Assembly: GCA_963854835.1 (NCBI GenBank)
Contig: OY978525.1
Span: forward strand, 70,809,232 to 70,873,231
From: Megamerina dolium
Taxonomy: Eukaryota; Arthropoda; Insecta; Diptera; Megamerinidae
Length of the DNA: 64,000 nucleotides
Reading direction: 5' to 3'
The notes beneath the pieces are model-generated. The model saw only the letters and a program-made list of their open reading frames with translations, had not been told where the DNA came from and ran no database searches. The position numbers and the translations under genes were made by a program. This document shows positions 22,062-34,346 of this stretch, piece after piece (the first letter of the stretch is position 1; each line of letters opens with the position of its first letter).

Positions 22062-24152
22062 ATGAGTGTTCAGCGCTCTCCTCCCCAGCAACGGCAATGG
22101 CCTGTTAATGTGTGTGTAAACAATAATTTGCAATCACCCGCGCAAACCCCACCGATAAGTGCATTATCAAAAAAAACAGTTGATACACACTGCACAAGTG
22201 AAAGTAATAGTGTAAATCTTTTGCCTGTACATATTCCTCACTCTAACACTACATCAAAATTTGCAACAACAATAAATACAGACAAAAAAAATAGTTTGTT
22301 CTCTCGTGATATACTATCTCCCTCTATACCGTGGAGTGTACAATGCGCTTCTCCTGCTGTAACACCAACAGCTACAACATCAAAGCAAACAAATAACGGC
22401 CTTTCTACTGAAGTGCATGACCCAGTAGTTAAAGCAACTAGTGCGATGACTAATAAAGAACCAGTTGCTGTTCAAACTGGAATTGATCGCTACATTACTG
22501 TAGTAAAGCGAAAAAGAAGTCCACAAAATTCAAAACAAATGAATTCAACAAAAATTCAAAAGCAGAACACTGCCCCTATTAGTTCGGCAAATAGATACGC
22601 TTTGCTTTCAGGTGATGAAAGTGACGAAAATATTATCTCCAAGAAAAATTTCAAACCCCCACCCATTTTCTTAAGAGAACGCAACTCAGATAAGTTGATT
22701 TCTAGAATTACAAGTCTTATAGGACAAAAGAATTTCCACGTTGTTCCTATTCGCAAAGACCAAATTGAGGAAACGAAAGTGCAAATCTACAGCGAAACTC
22801 ATTATCGCAAAATAATTGCGGAATTTGATGCTGTAAAAAAGAATTACTACACATATCAGCTAAAAAGTAGTAAGGGCTTAATCGTTGTACTCAAAGGCGT
22901 CGAACCCAACGTTGACATTAACGAAATCAAACTTGCCCTTCAGGAAGAAGGGTTTCAAGCCAAAACAGTATTCAACATTCTCAACAAGAGCAATATACCT
23001 CAACCGTTATATCGTATTGAGCTTCAGCCTGAAACAAAACCACTAAAAAAAGGTGAAGTACACCCCATATATAAAATTCGATATTTATTGCATCGCAAAA
23101 TTACAATCGAAGAACCCCATAAGAGAACTGGACCTCCTCAGTGCAGTAACTGCCAAGAATATGGACATACTAAGACATATTGTACCCTGCCAGCTGTTTG
23201 TGTGATTTGTGGAGATCTCCATAAATCAAACATATGCCCAAAATCTAAAGGCGATGCTAGCATGAAAAAATGCAGCAATTGTGGAGGTAATCACACCGCA
23301 AATTATAGAGGTTGCCCAGTATATACAACCCTAAAGCTAAATTTCTCCGCTAGCAATCAACCTCTAAAACCAGTTGAGCAAACTCAGATAGCCAACTCAA
23401 GTAAGAGACAAAATATTGATACAACACAATTCTTCTCTGCAATCCCAAACAAGAATCAAACCAATTCATACGCTAGCGTGTTAAAACAAAACCCATACCA
23501 ACAAAGCAATGTAAATAATGAGCAGAAACACTCACTGCCCACCCAACAGCCAAGTACCCTTGAACATTTGCTTCAAACATTAATTCAGAATATGAAACAA
23601 TTCATGAACTCAATGCAAACAATGATGCAAGAAATGATGAAAAATCAATCGATGTTACTCCAAACATTGCTATCCAGACCATGCTTAAGCCAGCACCGTT
23701 TGGAGCTAATTCAATTCCTTGAATCCAGCCAGATCGTTATAATGATGATATCTGAGACCCATTTCACTGACAAAAATTGCTACCAAATACCATATTACAA
23801 ACTGTACACCACAAATCATCCGCATGGTAAGGCACGCGGAGGAACTGCAATATTATTAAAAAGCAGAATAAAACATCATGTTCTCGAAGATTTCAGTAGC
23901 GTCTACTTGCAAGCAACATCTATATGTCTGGAAGAATACATCTCTAAGCTAGTAATATCTGCGATATACTGTCCCCCAAGATACAGTATTACCGAACAGC
24001 AATATAAAGAATTTTTCTCAACTCTTGGTAGCAAATTCTTGGTTGCTGGAGATTTCAACGCCAAACACACTCACTGGGGCTCCCGCTTAATAACTCCAAA
24101 AGGCAGAAGACTATGTTCAATCATCACTAACCACGGCTACGATGTTATTTAA
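22062..24152 (+). pseudogene. Jockey copy B: ORF1 fused in frame to a partial endonuclease
   Basis: A 696-codon open frame. Residues 1 to about 540 are the ORF1 protein, with zinc knuckles at about residues 350-420 (CSNCQEYGHTKTYC, CVICGDLHKSNIC, CSNCGGNHTANYRGC). It then runs directly into LSQHRLELIQFLESS of the ORF2 endonuclease. The junction at about 23682 lacks ~35 bp that in copy A hold the ORF1 stop, the ORF2 start and the catalytic-Asn motif HWNANG. The frame ends at TAA 24150-24152 in the endonuclease C-terminal part (VAGDFNAKHTHWGS at about 24045). An accidental gag-endonuclease fusion; nuclease activity is unlikely. Confidence 0.9.
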
Positions 24153-26048
24153 AATGGTCAACCGACATATTGGCCGACGGACAAGAGGAAAATACCCGAT
24201 CTCATAGACTTTGGAGTCGCCAAAGGTTTGCAGATGGAAAATATCTCCACAGAGTGTAATTATGATCTATCATCTGACCACTCACCCACGGTAATATCTA
24301 TAAAATCACCAAGCCCCCAAGGCAATTGAGTTAGAAAGAAAATAGACTGGTTAAAATTCAAGAAATATATAAATTCCCATCTTCCTCTTAGTACTGTATT
24401 AAGAAATGGACACGATGTAGACTCAGCACTCGAAAAATTCAACCAGCTGCTCTCATTAGCTCTCAGCTCAGCCACCTGCACAAAGGTGTGCAAGCAATCA
24501 AACTATAGCCCATACACACCAGCCGATAATGAATTGCTAGTAATACAGAAAAGAAGACTCCGAAGACAATGGCAAGAATTCAGATCACCGAATCTGAAAA
24601 CACAGCTACAGCACGGCACTCGAAAGTTAAAGCAAGCCTTAAAAAATAAAAACAACAAAGAGTTAGAAGAGCACATAGCGAAATTAACACCTGGTGAAGC
24701 GTCAGACTACTCTTTGTGGAAATCAGCAAAAAACTCAAATCGGCCAATTCTCACTGATTCCCCCATCCGTTTGAGTGACGGTAATTGGGATAGAAGCAAC
24801 TGTGAGAAGAGTTTGGCTTTTGCAAACCACCTAAAAAGTGTGTTTACACCCAATCCACCCTCTTCACAGTCCTCATTACCAAAACTAACTTCTCAACCTT
24901 GCTCAATAACGCTCAAAATTAAAAAAAAGGACATATTCAAAGCAATTTATAAAGATTTAAACCCAAAAAAATCACCTGGTCCAGATAAAATTACCGGTAA
25001 AATGATAACAGAGCTACCTCCGGCTTCAGTAATTCATCTGATGCACATTTTCAATGCTATCCTTCGTATTGAACACTATCCCAAATGCTGGAAAACTTCA
25101 AAAATTATTATGATAGCAAAACCAGGAAAAGACCCTACAACCCTATGGCACGATGGCCTTATTTACAAACTCAAACTATTACTGCCTGCAAATGTCTCCT
25201 CATTGCTTAGTAGCTACCTCACGTAAAGACAATTTCTCGTACATCACAAGGATTACACAACAAATCCATTGGATATTCACGCTGGCGTTCCTCAAGGAAG
25301 CGTTTTGGGCCCCTTACTGTATCTCTTATACACTACAGATATGCCCAGCAATAACCATACATTTATATCGACCTTTGCAGATGATACGGCAATATTGTGC
25401 TCTCGCTCTAACCCCATAGAAGCTACTAAACTCCTGCAGACTCATATCGATTCTCTCGAAATTTGGCTAGCAAAATGGCGTATAAAAGTCAATGAATCAA
25501 AGAGCGTACATGTAACCTTCACGCTAAGGTCAGATACATGTCCCCCACTTAAAATTAATGGCCAATCAGTTCCACAATGTTCCTCAACAAAGTACTTGGG
25601 TATTCACCTCGACAAAAGGCTGACCTGGAAAAATCACATAGAGGCAAAGAAAACTCAGATCAAGCTTAAAATTAATCAGTTATGGTGGCTGATACACAAA
25701 AGATCAAAGTTGAATCTCGAATACAAAGTGCTATTATATAAAGCAATCCTGAAGCCAATCTGGACTTATGGTATTCAGTTTTGGGGCACCGCATCTCCCT
25801 CTAATATCGAAAAATTGCAGCGAATACAATCCAAGTGTCTGCGAATTATTGTAAACGCGCCTTGGTATATGAGGAACGTTAACATCCATCGAGATTTAAA
25901 TGTACCCACAATTTCTGAGGAAGTTGCAACGACTTGCAGAAGCTACATTCAAAAATTACACAGTCATCCGAATCCCCTTGCTAGGCAATTGTTGCTGAAC
26001 ACGGGGCATCGTCGATTAAAAAGAAAAGACACACTGAATATGCTGTGA
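24153..26048 (+). pseudogene. Jockey copy B: remainder of ORF2, disrupted
   Basis: Continues ORF2 after the stop at 24150, with further breaks: an in-frame stop at about 24328 and frame changes at about 25225 and 25280. The linker region runs from 24486 to about 25000. At about 25140, KPGKDPT jumps to TLWHDGLIYKLKLLL, because ~250 bp encoding the YRPISLLP fingers of the reverse transcriptase are missing. The palm motifs GVPQGSVLGPLL and FADDTAIL (25290-25400) and the C-terminal domain to TAA 26048 remain. Confidence 0.9.
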
Positions 26049-26209
26049 AATTGCTATACCTCGTGACTCAACAAATTGTGAAGGAACGTTGGGAATATCA
26101 CATAATTTTATTTAGTTTGTAAGATTTGATTACATATTGTTAGTTTCTAAGTAATTTTAGAAAGATCCAATAAAAAGCTTGTTGAAAAAAAAAAAAAAAA
26201 ATTATTATT

Positions 26210-27861
26210 ATTTATTATTTCAATTATATAATTTATTTATATAATTTATTAGAAGACAAGAAGCAGTCGGTGATTGTACATCGGTACAACTCAACCAAGG
26301 TATGAGCCCACCGGCATCTCTCTCACATACACAAGGTTTTTAATGCCTTGCTCAAAAGGATCTTTTATAAAGCTTCTGAAGTTACATGCTTATTCATGCT
26401 TCTTCATAGCAATTAATCAAAGTATTCCTGTCTACTGCGTTGCTTCTTCATTGACCTCTATATTTCTAAGCTAGGATATAGGCCTTCTTTTCTGAAGGAC
26501 TAATTCAATTATATTTCAGTCCGGTCTCTATGAGCTCCGGCCTCCTGAACACTTTCTGAACTTTTTTTTGCCAAAGTTCCTCGAAAATTTGAGATGATAA
26601 ATAAATCTGCTCTTCGACCCTATATTGCTTAATTTGCTATACTAAAGAAATGTTGGCTACTGTTAAGAGAATAACATCTTGCCTTCTGATGGGTAGAAAG
26701 GTCATTTTGTTGCCGATGTTCTATAATTCCAAACCTGAAACCATAATAAAATAGCTAGTCCCATTAGAAAATTAGACTTAATACTATGTACTCCATACAA
26801 TGTTCTTCGAGTTTGCATCGTATCTCACTATCAGGTCCAAGCTATTAGATCCTGCATACCAAACAATCCATGTCATTTGCCTTGACGATGGGGGAAGTAC
26901 AGAAGCATAGCGGAGGTAGGCCGAAGAAATCCATACTATCCATACTATACCGAGGCCTCCATACTATTTCTCTCTTTGGTACCTTATTTTTCAGGAACGA
27001 TATCTTCAGAGCAAATTTATCTAAACATTGTGCATTTGATGGATCGCCGTATGATGGTGCATTTCTATGGCCTCTCATTATGTTCATTTTAAAAGATTTC
27101 TTCCCATTTCATCGCTCTAAGCCCAAAGGTACATAGAAGAATATACTAAGAGTTCATGCAGCAATATTATGTGAGGACGTGTATGTAACTTTACATACCC
27201 ACCGTACTGTAAATCAGTAGCTAAATTGTTCTGATATAAGTTAATGTGTGAAATTATAAAATCAGTGAAAAAATTTATGTGTAAAGCCGTAATTACATAT
27301 TCATGCTAGTATCCACATTAATCTTGACAGGAATATATACACCTCTTCAATGTAGGGGAGCGATCTTGAAACTTCGATCTGCGGTGAGCCTTAGTCGGTT
27401 TTTTTACTTATTGCTGGAAATGGATTCACTTCTGAGATAGGCGTAGGTCCTCCCAAGGGTCATCCTCAACTTTTCGATATATCTTGGTCTCGTCGCTTTT
27501 AGGACAGCTGCTCAGATGCTTTGCTGGAACGTATCTAAACTGCCATAGATCTACCAGCCAATCCTACTAATGTGACACTAGAGATAGACGATAGTGTTTG
27601 GTCCGACATTTCTCCGGTTTTTTCAGCCTCCTCAAATCGGGGACGAGTTTGATCACCCAGACGAATCACACTCAGTTTTAAAAAATGTCCTTTTTTTTTT
27701 GCTCTGTCATTCTTCCCAACCTCGTCTATAGATTCCTGGTTACACATTTCCATTATCTTCACAGCTATTTTTAATTATTAATCAATCAATTTACACACAG
27801 GGATGTAACTTAATATTTCTAAATAAAAATACGCACTTATCTTTATTTGCCTGCTTTTCAG
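26210..27861 (+). other. grh intron, 3' portion, no gene recognised
   Basis: No transposon family I can name. Short open frames at 26845-27136 and 27535-27762 have no recognised domain. The sequence ends in the acceptor CCTGCTTTTCAG. Confidence 0.6.
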
Positions 27862-27973
27862 AGTGTCATTATGCTGATGTTCCGGGAGGAGAAAAGTCCA
27901 GATGATGAAATTAAGGCCTGGCAATTTTGGCATAGTCGGCAACATTCAGTGAAACAAAGGATCCTAGATGCAG
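27862..27973 (+). CDS. grh: grainyhead, second CP2-domain exon
   Basis: Acceptor CTGCTTTTCAG ends at 27861; donor GATGCAG|GTAAAT follows 27973. The 112-bp exon enters in phase 0 and leaves one base. It encodes SVIMLMFREEKSPDDEIKAW, then QFWHSRQHSVKQRILDA. This is the conserved CP2 core found across insect Grh and vertebrate GRHL proteins. It follows directly in frame from the exon 14.3 kb upstream. Confidence 0.97.
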
Positions 27974-28133
27974 GTAAATTGTGCGCAATTAGTATTATAA
28001 TTTTTTTTTTCAATTTAATATGAATACATGATGTTGATAAGTTGCGGTACACTTCCGTTCATCACATTAAAGTTTAAAGTTCAGTAATTTTGCATTTTGC
28101 ATATTAATAATAAATTGAGGTGTACAAAATAAA

Positions 28134-28188
28134 CAGCGAAGCGAACGCATAGGCATTGATGCGTTCCGCCGCTATGCTTCATTCGCTG
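28134..28188. repeat. GC-rich imperfect hairpin in a grh intron
   Basis: Outer arms CAGCGAA/TTCGCTG and inner arms GAACGCAT/ATGCGTTC pair with asymmetric loops. No microRNA-like uniform stem and no coding content. Confidence 0.5.
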
Positions 28189-28526
28189 ATTAATATACTT
28201 AAATCGAAAGCTATGCTATCAGTACAATCGTCGGTTTTGCTTCACAAGTGGTAGTATGAGAATCTTTAATATAAGGCTAACAAAAAATACTACTTTACGT
28301 ATTCATTCATCATCCAGTCTTCTCTCTCTCGGCCTCCATCTACATGTATATATACATATGGTATATACATTAAGACTGCTCAAAGAAGTATTACAATAAA
28401 TACAAAAATTGTATTGTATTTTATTTTCATATACTAAGATTGCAATATCTACTTGTTAAAACTCGTTGAGTTACAATTGATTTTAGACTCATGCAAATTG
28501 CAGTACCGTTGTGGGTGTGGAATTTG

Positions 28527-28668
28527 GACTATATTAAAAGGAAACTACTTATATTGGCCGGTTCCAAACGGCTGAACGCTTGTGAAGTCACAGTTTATGA
28601 CCTCTATCCCGGAACTCGTTTCGAAAATTTTTCATGGCAGATTGCTATTGTCAGAACACTTGCTAAGT
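28527..28668 (-). mobile_element. SINE fragment (headless), copy 2
   Basis: Matches the body of SINE copies 1 and 3 (for example TTGGCCGGTTCCAAACGG at about 28554) but lacks the tRNA-like head. In element orientation this is a 5' truncation, the normal outcome of incomplete reverse transcription. Confidence 0.75.
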
Positions 28669-29032
28669 AGACATAATAGACAAATATATTTAGAATTCTC
28701 AATAGATTTACCTATTGTAATGTGATTTGTATATAAAAACTTAGACCCGCCCTAGTGTACACACTTCGTCAAATAGTTGTGCACAACATTGCAGTCTCTG
28801 TGTGAGCGACCTGTGTGCACCTGCTTCTCTGAGCGCTGCGTGTAACGATAATTGGAAGATATGAATCGGCGATGCGTTCTATATGTGATAAGTCTAAACA
28901 GATTTGCGATCAATGGGGGTACCTACATACATATATACAATCTTTACATTAAAGAAAGTTATTAAATTGACTGTGTTGTCCAATGCTGCAACACACGTGA
29001 TAATATTAATTTAACGTTTCATTATTTTACAG

Positions 29033-29127
29033 ACACAAAGAACTCAGTAGGACTGGTTGGTTGCATCGAAGAGGTATCACACAATGCCATCGCCGTTTAT
29101 TGGAATCCTTTAGAAAGTTCTGCCAAG
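29033..29127 (+). CDS. grh: grainyhead, third CP2-domain exon
   Basis: Acceptor TTATTTTACAG ends at 29032; donor GCCAAG|GTGAGT follows 29127. The 95-bp exon completes the split Asp codon, then encodes TKNSVGLVGCIEEVSHNAIA and VYWNPLESSAK. It ends in phase 0. Conserved CP2 core. With the previous exon it adds 207 bp, in frame. Confidence 0.97.
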
Positions 29128-30009
29128 GTGAGTAACAAATTATTCTCCCTCCATCTCGTATTGCATATGCTTACGTATGTATGTATGTCGCCCGAGAATT
29201 ACATACAATAATTGTCAAGTGCAACGTATGTGTTGTACTAGTAGTATATACATAAGTGATTGACAATTTTGCAGTGCTTCTACTCGAAAACGTTGTTTAG
29301 TAATTTATGCGCATACGATAGTTTGCAATGGTGCCAATAATTCACTACACAAATTACCCGGTGGCGACACCACGACACTTGCAGGGTAGGACGGCTGTGC
29401 ACAACGAGTTTCTTGTACTGAATAATTGTTGGCCATTTAGCATACCATTGCAATTTTCCACCGAATTACGAGGAATGCTGAAGATGACAAAGTTCTTCGT
29501 GCCCTCGTTTAAATTGCAATGCCATTGCTGCTGCTGCTACCACTGGTATTGTGCTTATTGTTGTTGTTATATTATCTTCATGAACATCTTCAGTATTATT
29601 AATGAAATTACGTGCGTATACAGTGAGGTAAAAGGAGCAACAGATTAATGCGACCGAAGTTTGCAGTCAATGAAAACTCAAATATCAAAGGCTGATTAAA
29701 CCTAATCAACGTTAATTGCAAATTCAAAATGGAACGATGACGACGACAACATCAATACGATCAGGCATCAATGAAAGAATCGGTAGTTATGATTGAGGTC
29801 AGCTCTCACTTACTGCTATGTTTAGCACCAGTGAGAGCAATGTAATTTTTGTAAAACATCTAAATATCCATTTCTGCGATTATGTTGCATGTTGCCATAT
29901 TGTAGAAAAAAGTGCGCTTGCCATGGAAACTACTTATATACCATCTACCCTTCGTTCTACCATAAATAAAATAACCATTCTACCATTTAGTAATTTTTTT
30001 ACATAAATT
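29128..30009 (+). other. grh intron, no gene recognised
   Basis: Start of a 23-kb intron (29128-52163). A 106-codon open frame at 29328-29648 has no recognised domain. The region 28160-29030 upstream is likewise ordinary intron apart from the SINE piece. Confidence 0.55.
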
Positions 30010-30530
30010 AGGAAACTATTACTACTTTCTTATGTGGTCATTACAACCGAAGATCGATTTAGACCGACTTTAACGTGTAGCGAGATCTATCTCTGTTCTT
30101 CGCTAGCTGCAGGCAGTTAAAAATTCAAAACGCCCTCAAGTTCTCCAGTACTTGGTCTTTCCAATGGAGGTTAAGTCTGCCTCTTCTGTGTCGTCCATCA
30201 GCGGGTTACAAATACAACACCTTCTTAGTTGGAGCGTGTTCTTCCATAAGCGCGACATGACCTATCCAACGCAGCCACTTAATTACTAGTAATGCGCGTT
30301 ACTATGTAGGTGTCCGCATACAGCTCATAAAGCTCATGGTTGTACCATGGACGAATATCATTCGATACTCGCCGCCAACGCAAATAGGTCCAAGGATCGT
30401 GCGTAGGACCTTTCTCTCGAAAACTTCGAGAATTCGCTCAACTGAAGTGAAAATTGTCCAAGCTTCGGCGCCATATGTAAGGCGCCCAAGAGAGGAAATA
30501 CCGACTATTACACAAACTAGAATATTACAC
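30010..30530 (-). mobile_element. RTE-like LINE, 3' fragment (copy C)
   Basis: Reverse orientation. It holds the same C-terminal region as the elements at 19453-21220 and 52306-54295: YGAEAWTIF, FERKVLRTILGPICVGGEYR, and a decayed version of the LGHVKRM block near 30250. The ACTTTCTTATGTGG end at about 30022 corresponds to the element's 3' terminus. Heavily 5' truncated. Confidence 0.85.
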
Positions 30531-32639
30531 AAAACTATTACAAAAGCTATTACATACGATTATTTTTGCAGAACAACGAAGGTCGTGCCAATTCTTTGTG
30601 GTCTACATATATATCATGAACACTAAAAATTTGAATCATATAATAAAATACGTCCAACCGCGTACTAATGCTATCTATTTCTGACGGAAGCGCCATTACA
30701 TCGATTACACTACTCGACAATTTTTTTCTCTTTTTCGAGTACCTCAAAAAAAGTAAGTTTCCTAGATTAAACTTGAGCTTAAAAAGAAACTTACTCATAT
30801 CTTTATTCATTTCTTCAAAGAATCGTTTTCGAGATATTCGCGAAAAACGTGATTTTTTGCACTTTTTTTAGTTAATTGCAAAAATCGCTAGTACGATTTA
30901 TCCATATAATATGATTTCTGCACTAATCGAACGTCGTCTTCAATTTTCAAAAATAAACCACACGAACTTATCCCAATAAGATATCTAAAAATGGGTGGAA
31001 TTGGATGAAAATCTCGCCCGCCTCCCATACAAAAGTGTTATTTGGTTTTCAAACGATCCCGCACATTTTCGAGCTCGTCCGTTTATTGGCAAATTTAATC
31101 GCCTACACTGAGCTTCAGCTTCATAACTTCATACTTTCGGGCTTAAAATATGAAAACATTTTCAGATATATTAGTTCTCTGCTAAAGAAACCCTTACGTA
31201 TCAAGTTTCAGTTCGATAACTTGATTTTTACATGCACTTATATTGCATATACAAACGAGCTTGTGTCTAAAATCTATTTTCCCTATCATCACTTAATGCT
31301 TAGTAGCTTCTACTTTTATTGTTTTTATGTACCAAAAGGTGCTTCTAGTTATAATTGAAATTTCTACAGTGAATGAAACGTATTTAAAAGTGTGTAACGC
31401 TAGCTTAATATTGCTGATTACTTAAAAATGACCATGACCGAGCAAGCATTTTTACTAATACTCTAATAAATACATGTGGTTCAAAGAAGATCTTAGCAGA
31501 AGGAGCAAGAAAGCCTGTCTCAGTCTACCACTTCATATCCTATGGTAAATGTAATATTTTACAAGTAATTTATGTTCACTTGGATTCCGTAATGTCAGCT
31601 TGCATCATAGACCATAGTACGTTCTAGTTATTACACAGGGAAATAAGCATTCTAATCGCCTTCTAACTCACGTCCGATTTTATGTGGCAAATTTCGATCT
31701 GTGTGTAAACATATTTTTATCTATTTTCAATTCTAATATAACTGGATTGTTTTCCGCACTTCGATTTGCATATTTAAAAAAAAAAATTAGCATCCACTAA
31801 ACATGCACAGTATCTGTATGGACATATACCTGGCACTTTATGAAGAAAATAAGTTACTTGATTGGTTGACACCGATGATAATGATGATGAGTCTGAGATT
31901 CAATAATAAAATCATTTTAATCGGCATCGCCATCGTCAACGGCGTTATTGGCGTTTAAATGCAATATAAATTTTTCGCGTTTTCAAAAGTTGTATGTGTT
32001 TGAATTTAATTGCAAATTAGCGCGCGCATAAGCACATCATATAAATTATAATCACTTCAGTATTTACATACATTCTGTTTTCACTCACACTTATGTACTT
32101 TTGAAACGAAAACAAAACAGAAGTATTAAATTAAACAAAACAACAACAACCAAAAACAACACGTATTCAAGTTGTGATTTGCTTATTCGACTTCACGCTT
32201 ACAAACACATATCCTCATGTATATCAGCTGGATATCGTCATTGGTTACTTTGTTTACAAGTGCACCCGTGTATCAAAGCGTTTAAATTTACATATATAGA
32301 TATACCAAGTGAGAAAATATGTAAGGTAATTGAAAAATATGCATATTTTACGCCGATTTTAATCAGGGAATCTAAAATTAGTAAACTATTAATAAGGAAC
32401 ATAATGAAATGGCCGCTTACGAGAGCGAGCTCTGCCATCAAATTGCAGCCATAGTATGTATGTATGCCGTAAATGATTATGAATGTTCACAAATTTTTAA
32501 AATAGAGTGCATTTGGAAAGGAATAATTCCAGGGAATTTCTTTGTATTTAATTTATCTTTCGAACGGTACCCCCTGCCGGTAAGCAATTCGCAATTCTTT
32601 CGGCAGCAACAATTTGCCATGAAGACGCTTCTAAAAACG
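30531..32639 (+). other. grh intron, AT-rich, no gene recognised
   Basis: No transposase or reverse transcriptase motif on either strand. The 30700-31260 part has evenly spread short homopolymers and looks like decayed repeat DNA, but I cannot name a family. Short open frames at 31005 and 32101 are not supported as genes. Confidence 0.5.
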
Positions 32640-33010
32640 GTAGCGCTCGCTATTAACGGTTACGGACTCTCCGAGCGAAGAAAAAATACCCAATGATGCC
32701 ACCGGATCAAAACCACACCAAACAATATCTCGCTGTGGATGCATTGGCTTCTCAACAATGATGTATGGATTCTCTTATCCCCAAATGAGACAGTTTTGCA
32801 TATTGACATAGCCAACAATTGAGTTGATCGAATGGGGTACAGTAAAGCCCGTCCAATATTTCCAAAGTGCACGATGCAGTTTCTTAACCGAGCTTGTATG
32901 TTGATAATAAAATTCAATAATTTGAAAGCGTTGTTCGTTTGTAAGTCGATTCATGGTTAAATTATAGACCAAACTGAACATGTTTGACAGTAACATGTTA
33001 CACGAACACA
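32640..33010 (-). pseudogene. Tc1/mariner-superfamily transposase, internally deleted
   Basis: The minus-strand frame has MNRLTNEQRFQIIEFYY at about 32955, the N-terminus of the same broad family as the transposase at 58990-59747 (MDRLTVAQRIKIVKTYY). After ~40 residues it jumps to GYVNMQNCLIWG (about 32780), a motif that normally lies ~150 residues further on. The middle of the gene is missing, and the C-terminal part is frameshifted (GGIIGYFF-like at about 32690). Confidence 0.8.
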
Positions 33011-33303
33011 ACAAAGAAAGTTACCATGCTCAAACTAACGGAAATCTACTTGTAAAAATTTTGACAAACAAATTTTTAATTAATTTATACTGTCGACTAG
33101 TAATATGTAGCTTAATTACGCAGGTTATCACATGTTTGTGAATCAGCTGTATATAACTAGAAGAGAGGTAAACAATATTTGCTATTTTACACCGCTGATA
33201 GCTTATGAAGTCTTTGAGACTCCATCTCGAAAAATATCTTATTTAAAACGTACTTTTTAAATATTTTTAATAATTATAATTTAGTTCACAAAATTTTGGT
33301 AAT

Positions 33304-33543
33304 ATGGAACGAAATTTTGAAAATGAAGAAGTAGAGCTTTTTCAAAAATATTTTGTGGGAGACTTTATAGAGACATACTCTCCGAGCTATACCTTTTCCA
33401 ACGAAACCTTGTTTATGAAAATCGGATCAGAAAGTTGTGACTTGTGTAAGTTTTTAATACCTCTTGTTAGGAACCATCTCCATAACTTCTGTGAAAAATG
33501 TCAACACTTTTTCAATTCCATTTCCATCTGCTTTAACACATGA
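33304..33543 (+). other. Unrecognised 79-codon open frame
   Basis: Encodes a peptide beginning MERNFENEEVELFQKYF with a CDLC and a CEKC pair ~30 residues apart. No family resemblance that I can support, no clear splice context, and it runs into the AT tract downstream. Listed only because the paired cysteines are unusual in random sequence. Confidence 0.15.
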
Positions 33544-33635
33544 ATTTAGCCGATGTTCAAAATTTAAGGGTAACCGAAGACCATGTTGCAGGAAATCATC
33601 ACTTTTTGTTATATTAAATATGGAATGTCCGTATC

Positions 33636-34002
<367 letters not shown>

Positions 34003-34018
34003 CTTTACACAAACATTA

Positions 34019-34180
34019 ACTTTTATTTCCATATACACATTTTTTTATTAGTTACAGATATTTACAGTATTTATAAAAGATTCATGAAAAAAAATTGCAA
34101 GTTCACCGCAAAAGAAAAGAAAAATACAACAAAAAGAAATTTTACTCAATTTTACAAGTGTCAGGAAACTCTTTTCACAA
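34019..34180 (+). repeat. Left terminal inverted repeat of the Tc1-like element
   Basis: Aligns with the reverse complement of 35260-35423 with only a few substitutions and one small indel near 34050. Confidence 0.9.
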
Positions 34181-34346
34181 CTATTTTTTTAATTCCTTTA
34201 TGAAACACTTCAACGACTAACGGTACATTTACAGTTATCTATTTGCGTAAACGCGTTGCAGTGACCCGTTCCTATGATTTTGTTTGTTAGTTTGTGATTA
34301 ATTTTTGCTTTGTCCACATCATCTGTTTAAATATTGTGTTTTTAAA

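Larger units (their letters stand above)
21872..26201 (+). mobile_element. Jockey-clade LINE, copy B
   Basis: A second Jockey copy, in the opposite orientation to 3018-7606. A 5' leader (homology from about 21879) precedes ORF1 at 22062. A poly(A) tail at 26185-26201 follows an AATAAA at about 26169. A likely target duplication, AATTATTATT, flanks it (21862-21871 and about 26200-26209), although both sides are low complexity. Relative to copy A it lacks ~35 bp at the ORF1/ORF2 junction and ~250 bp in the reverse transcriptase near 25140, so it cannot move by itself. Confidence 0.93.

Noticed and set aside
28134..28188. microRNA precursor
   Set aside because: Asymmetric bulges and short arms; no continuous ~22-bp duplex.
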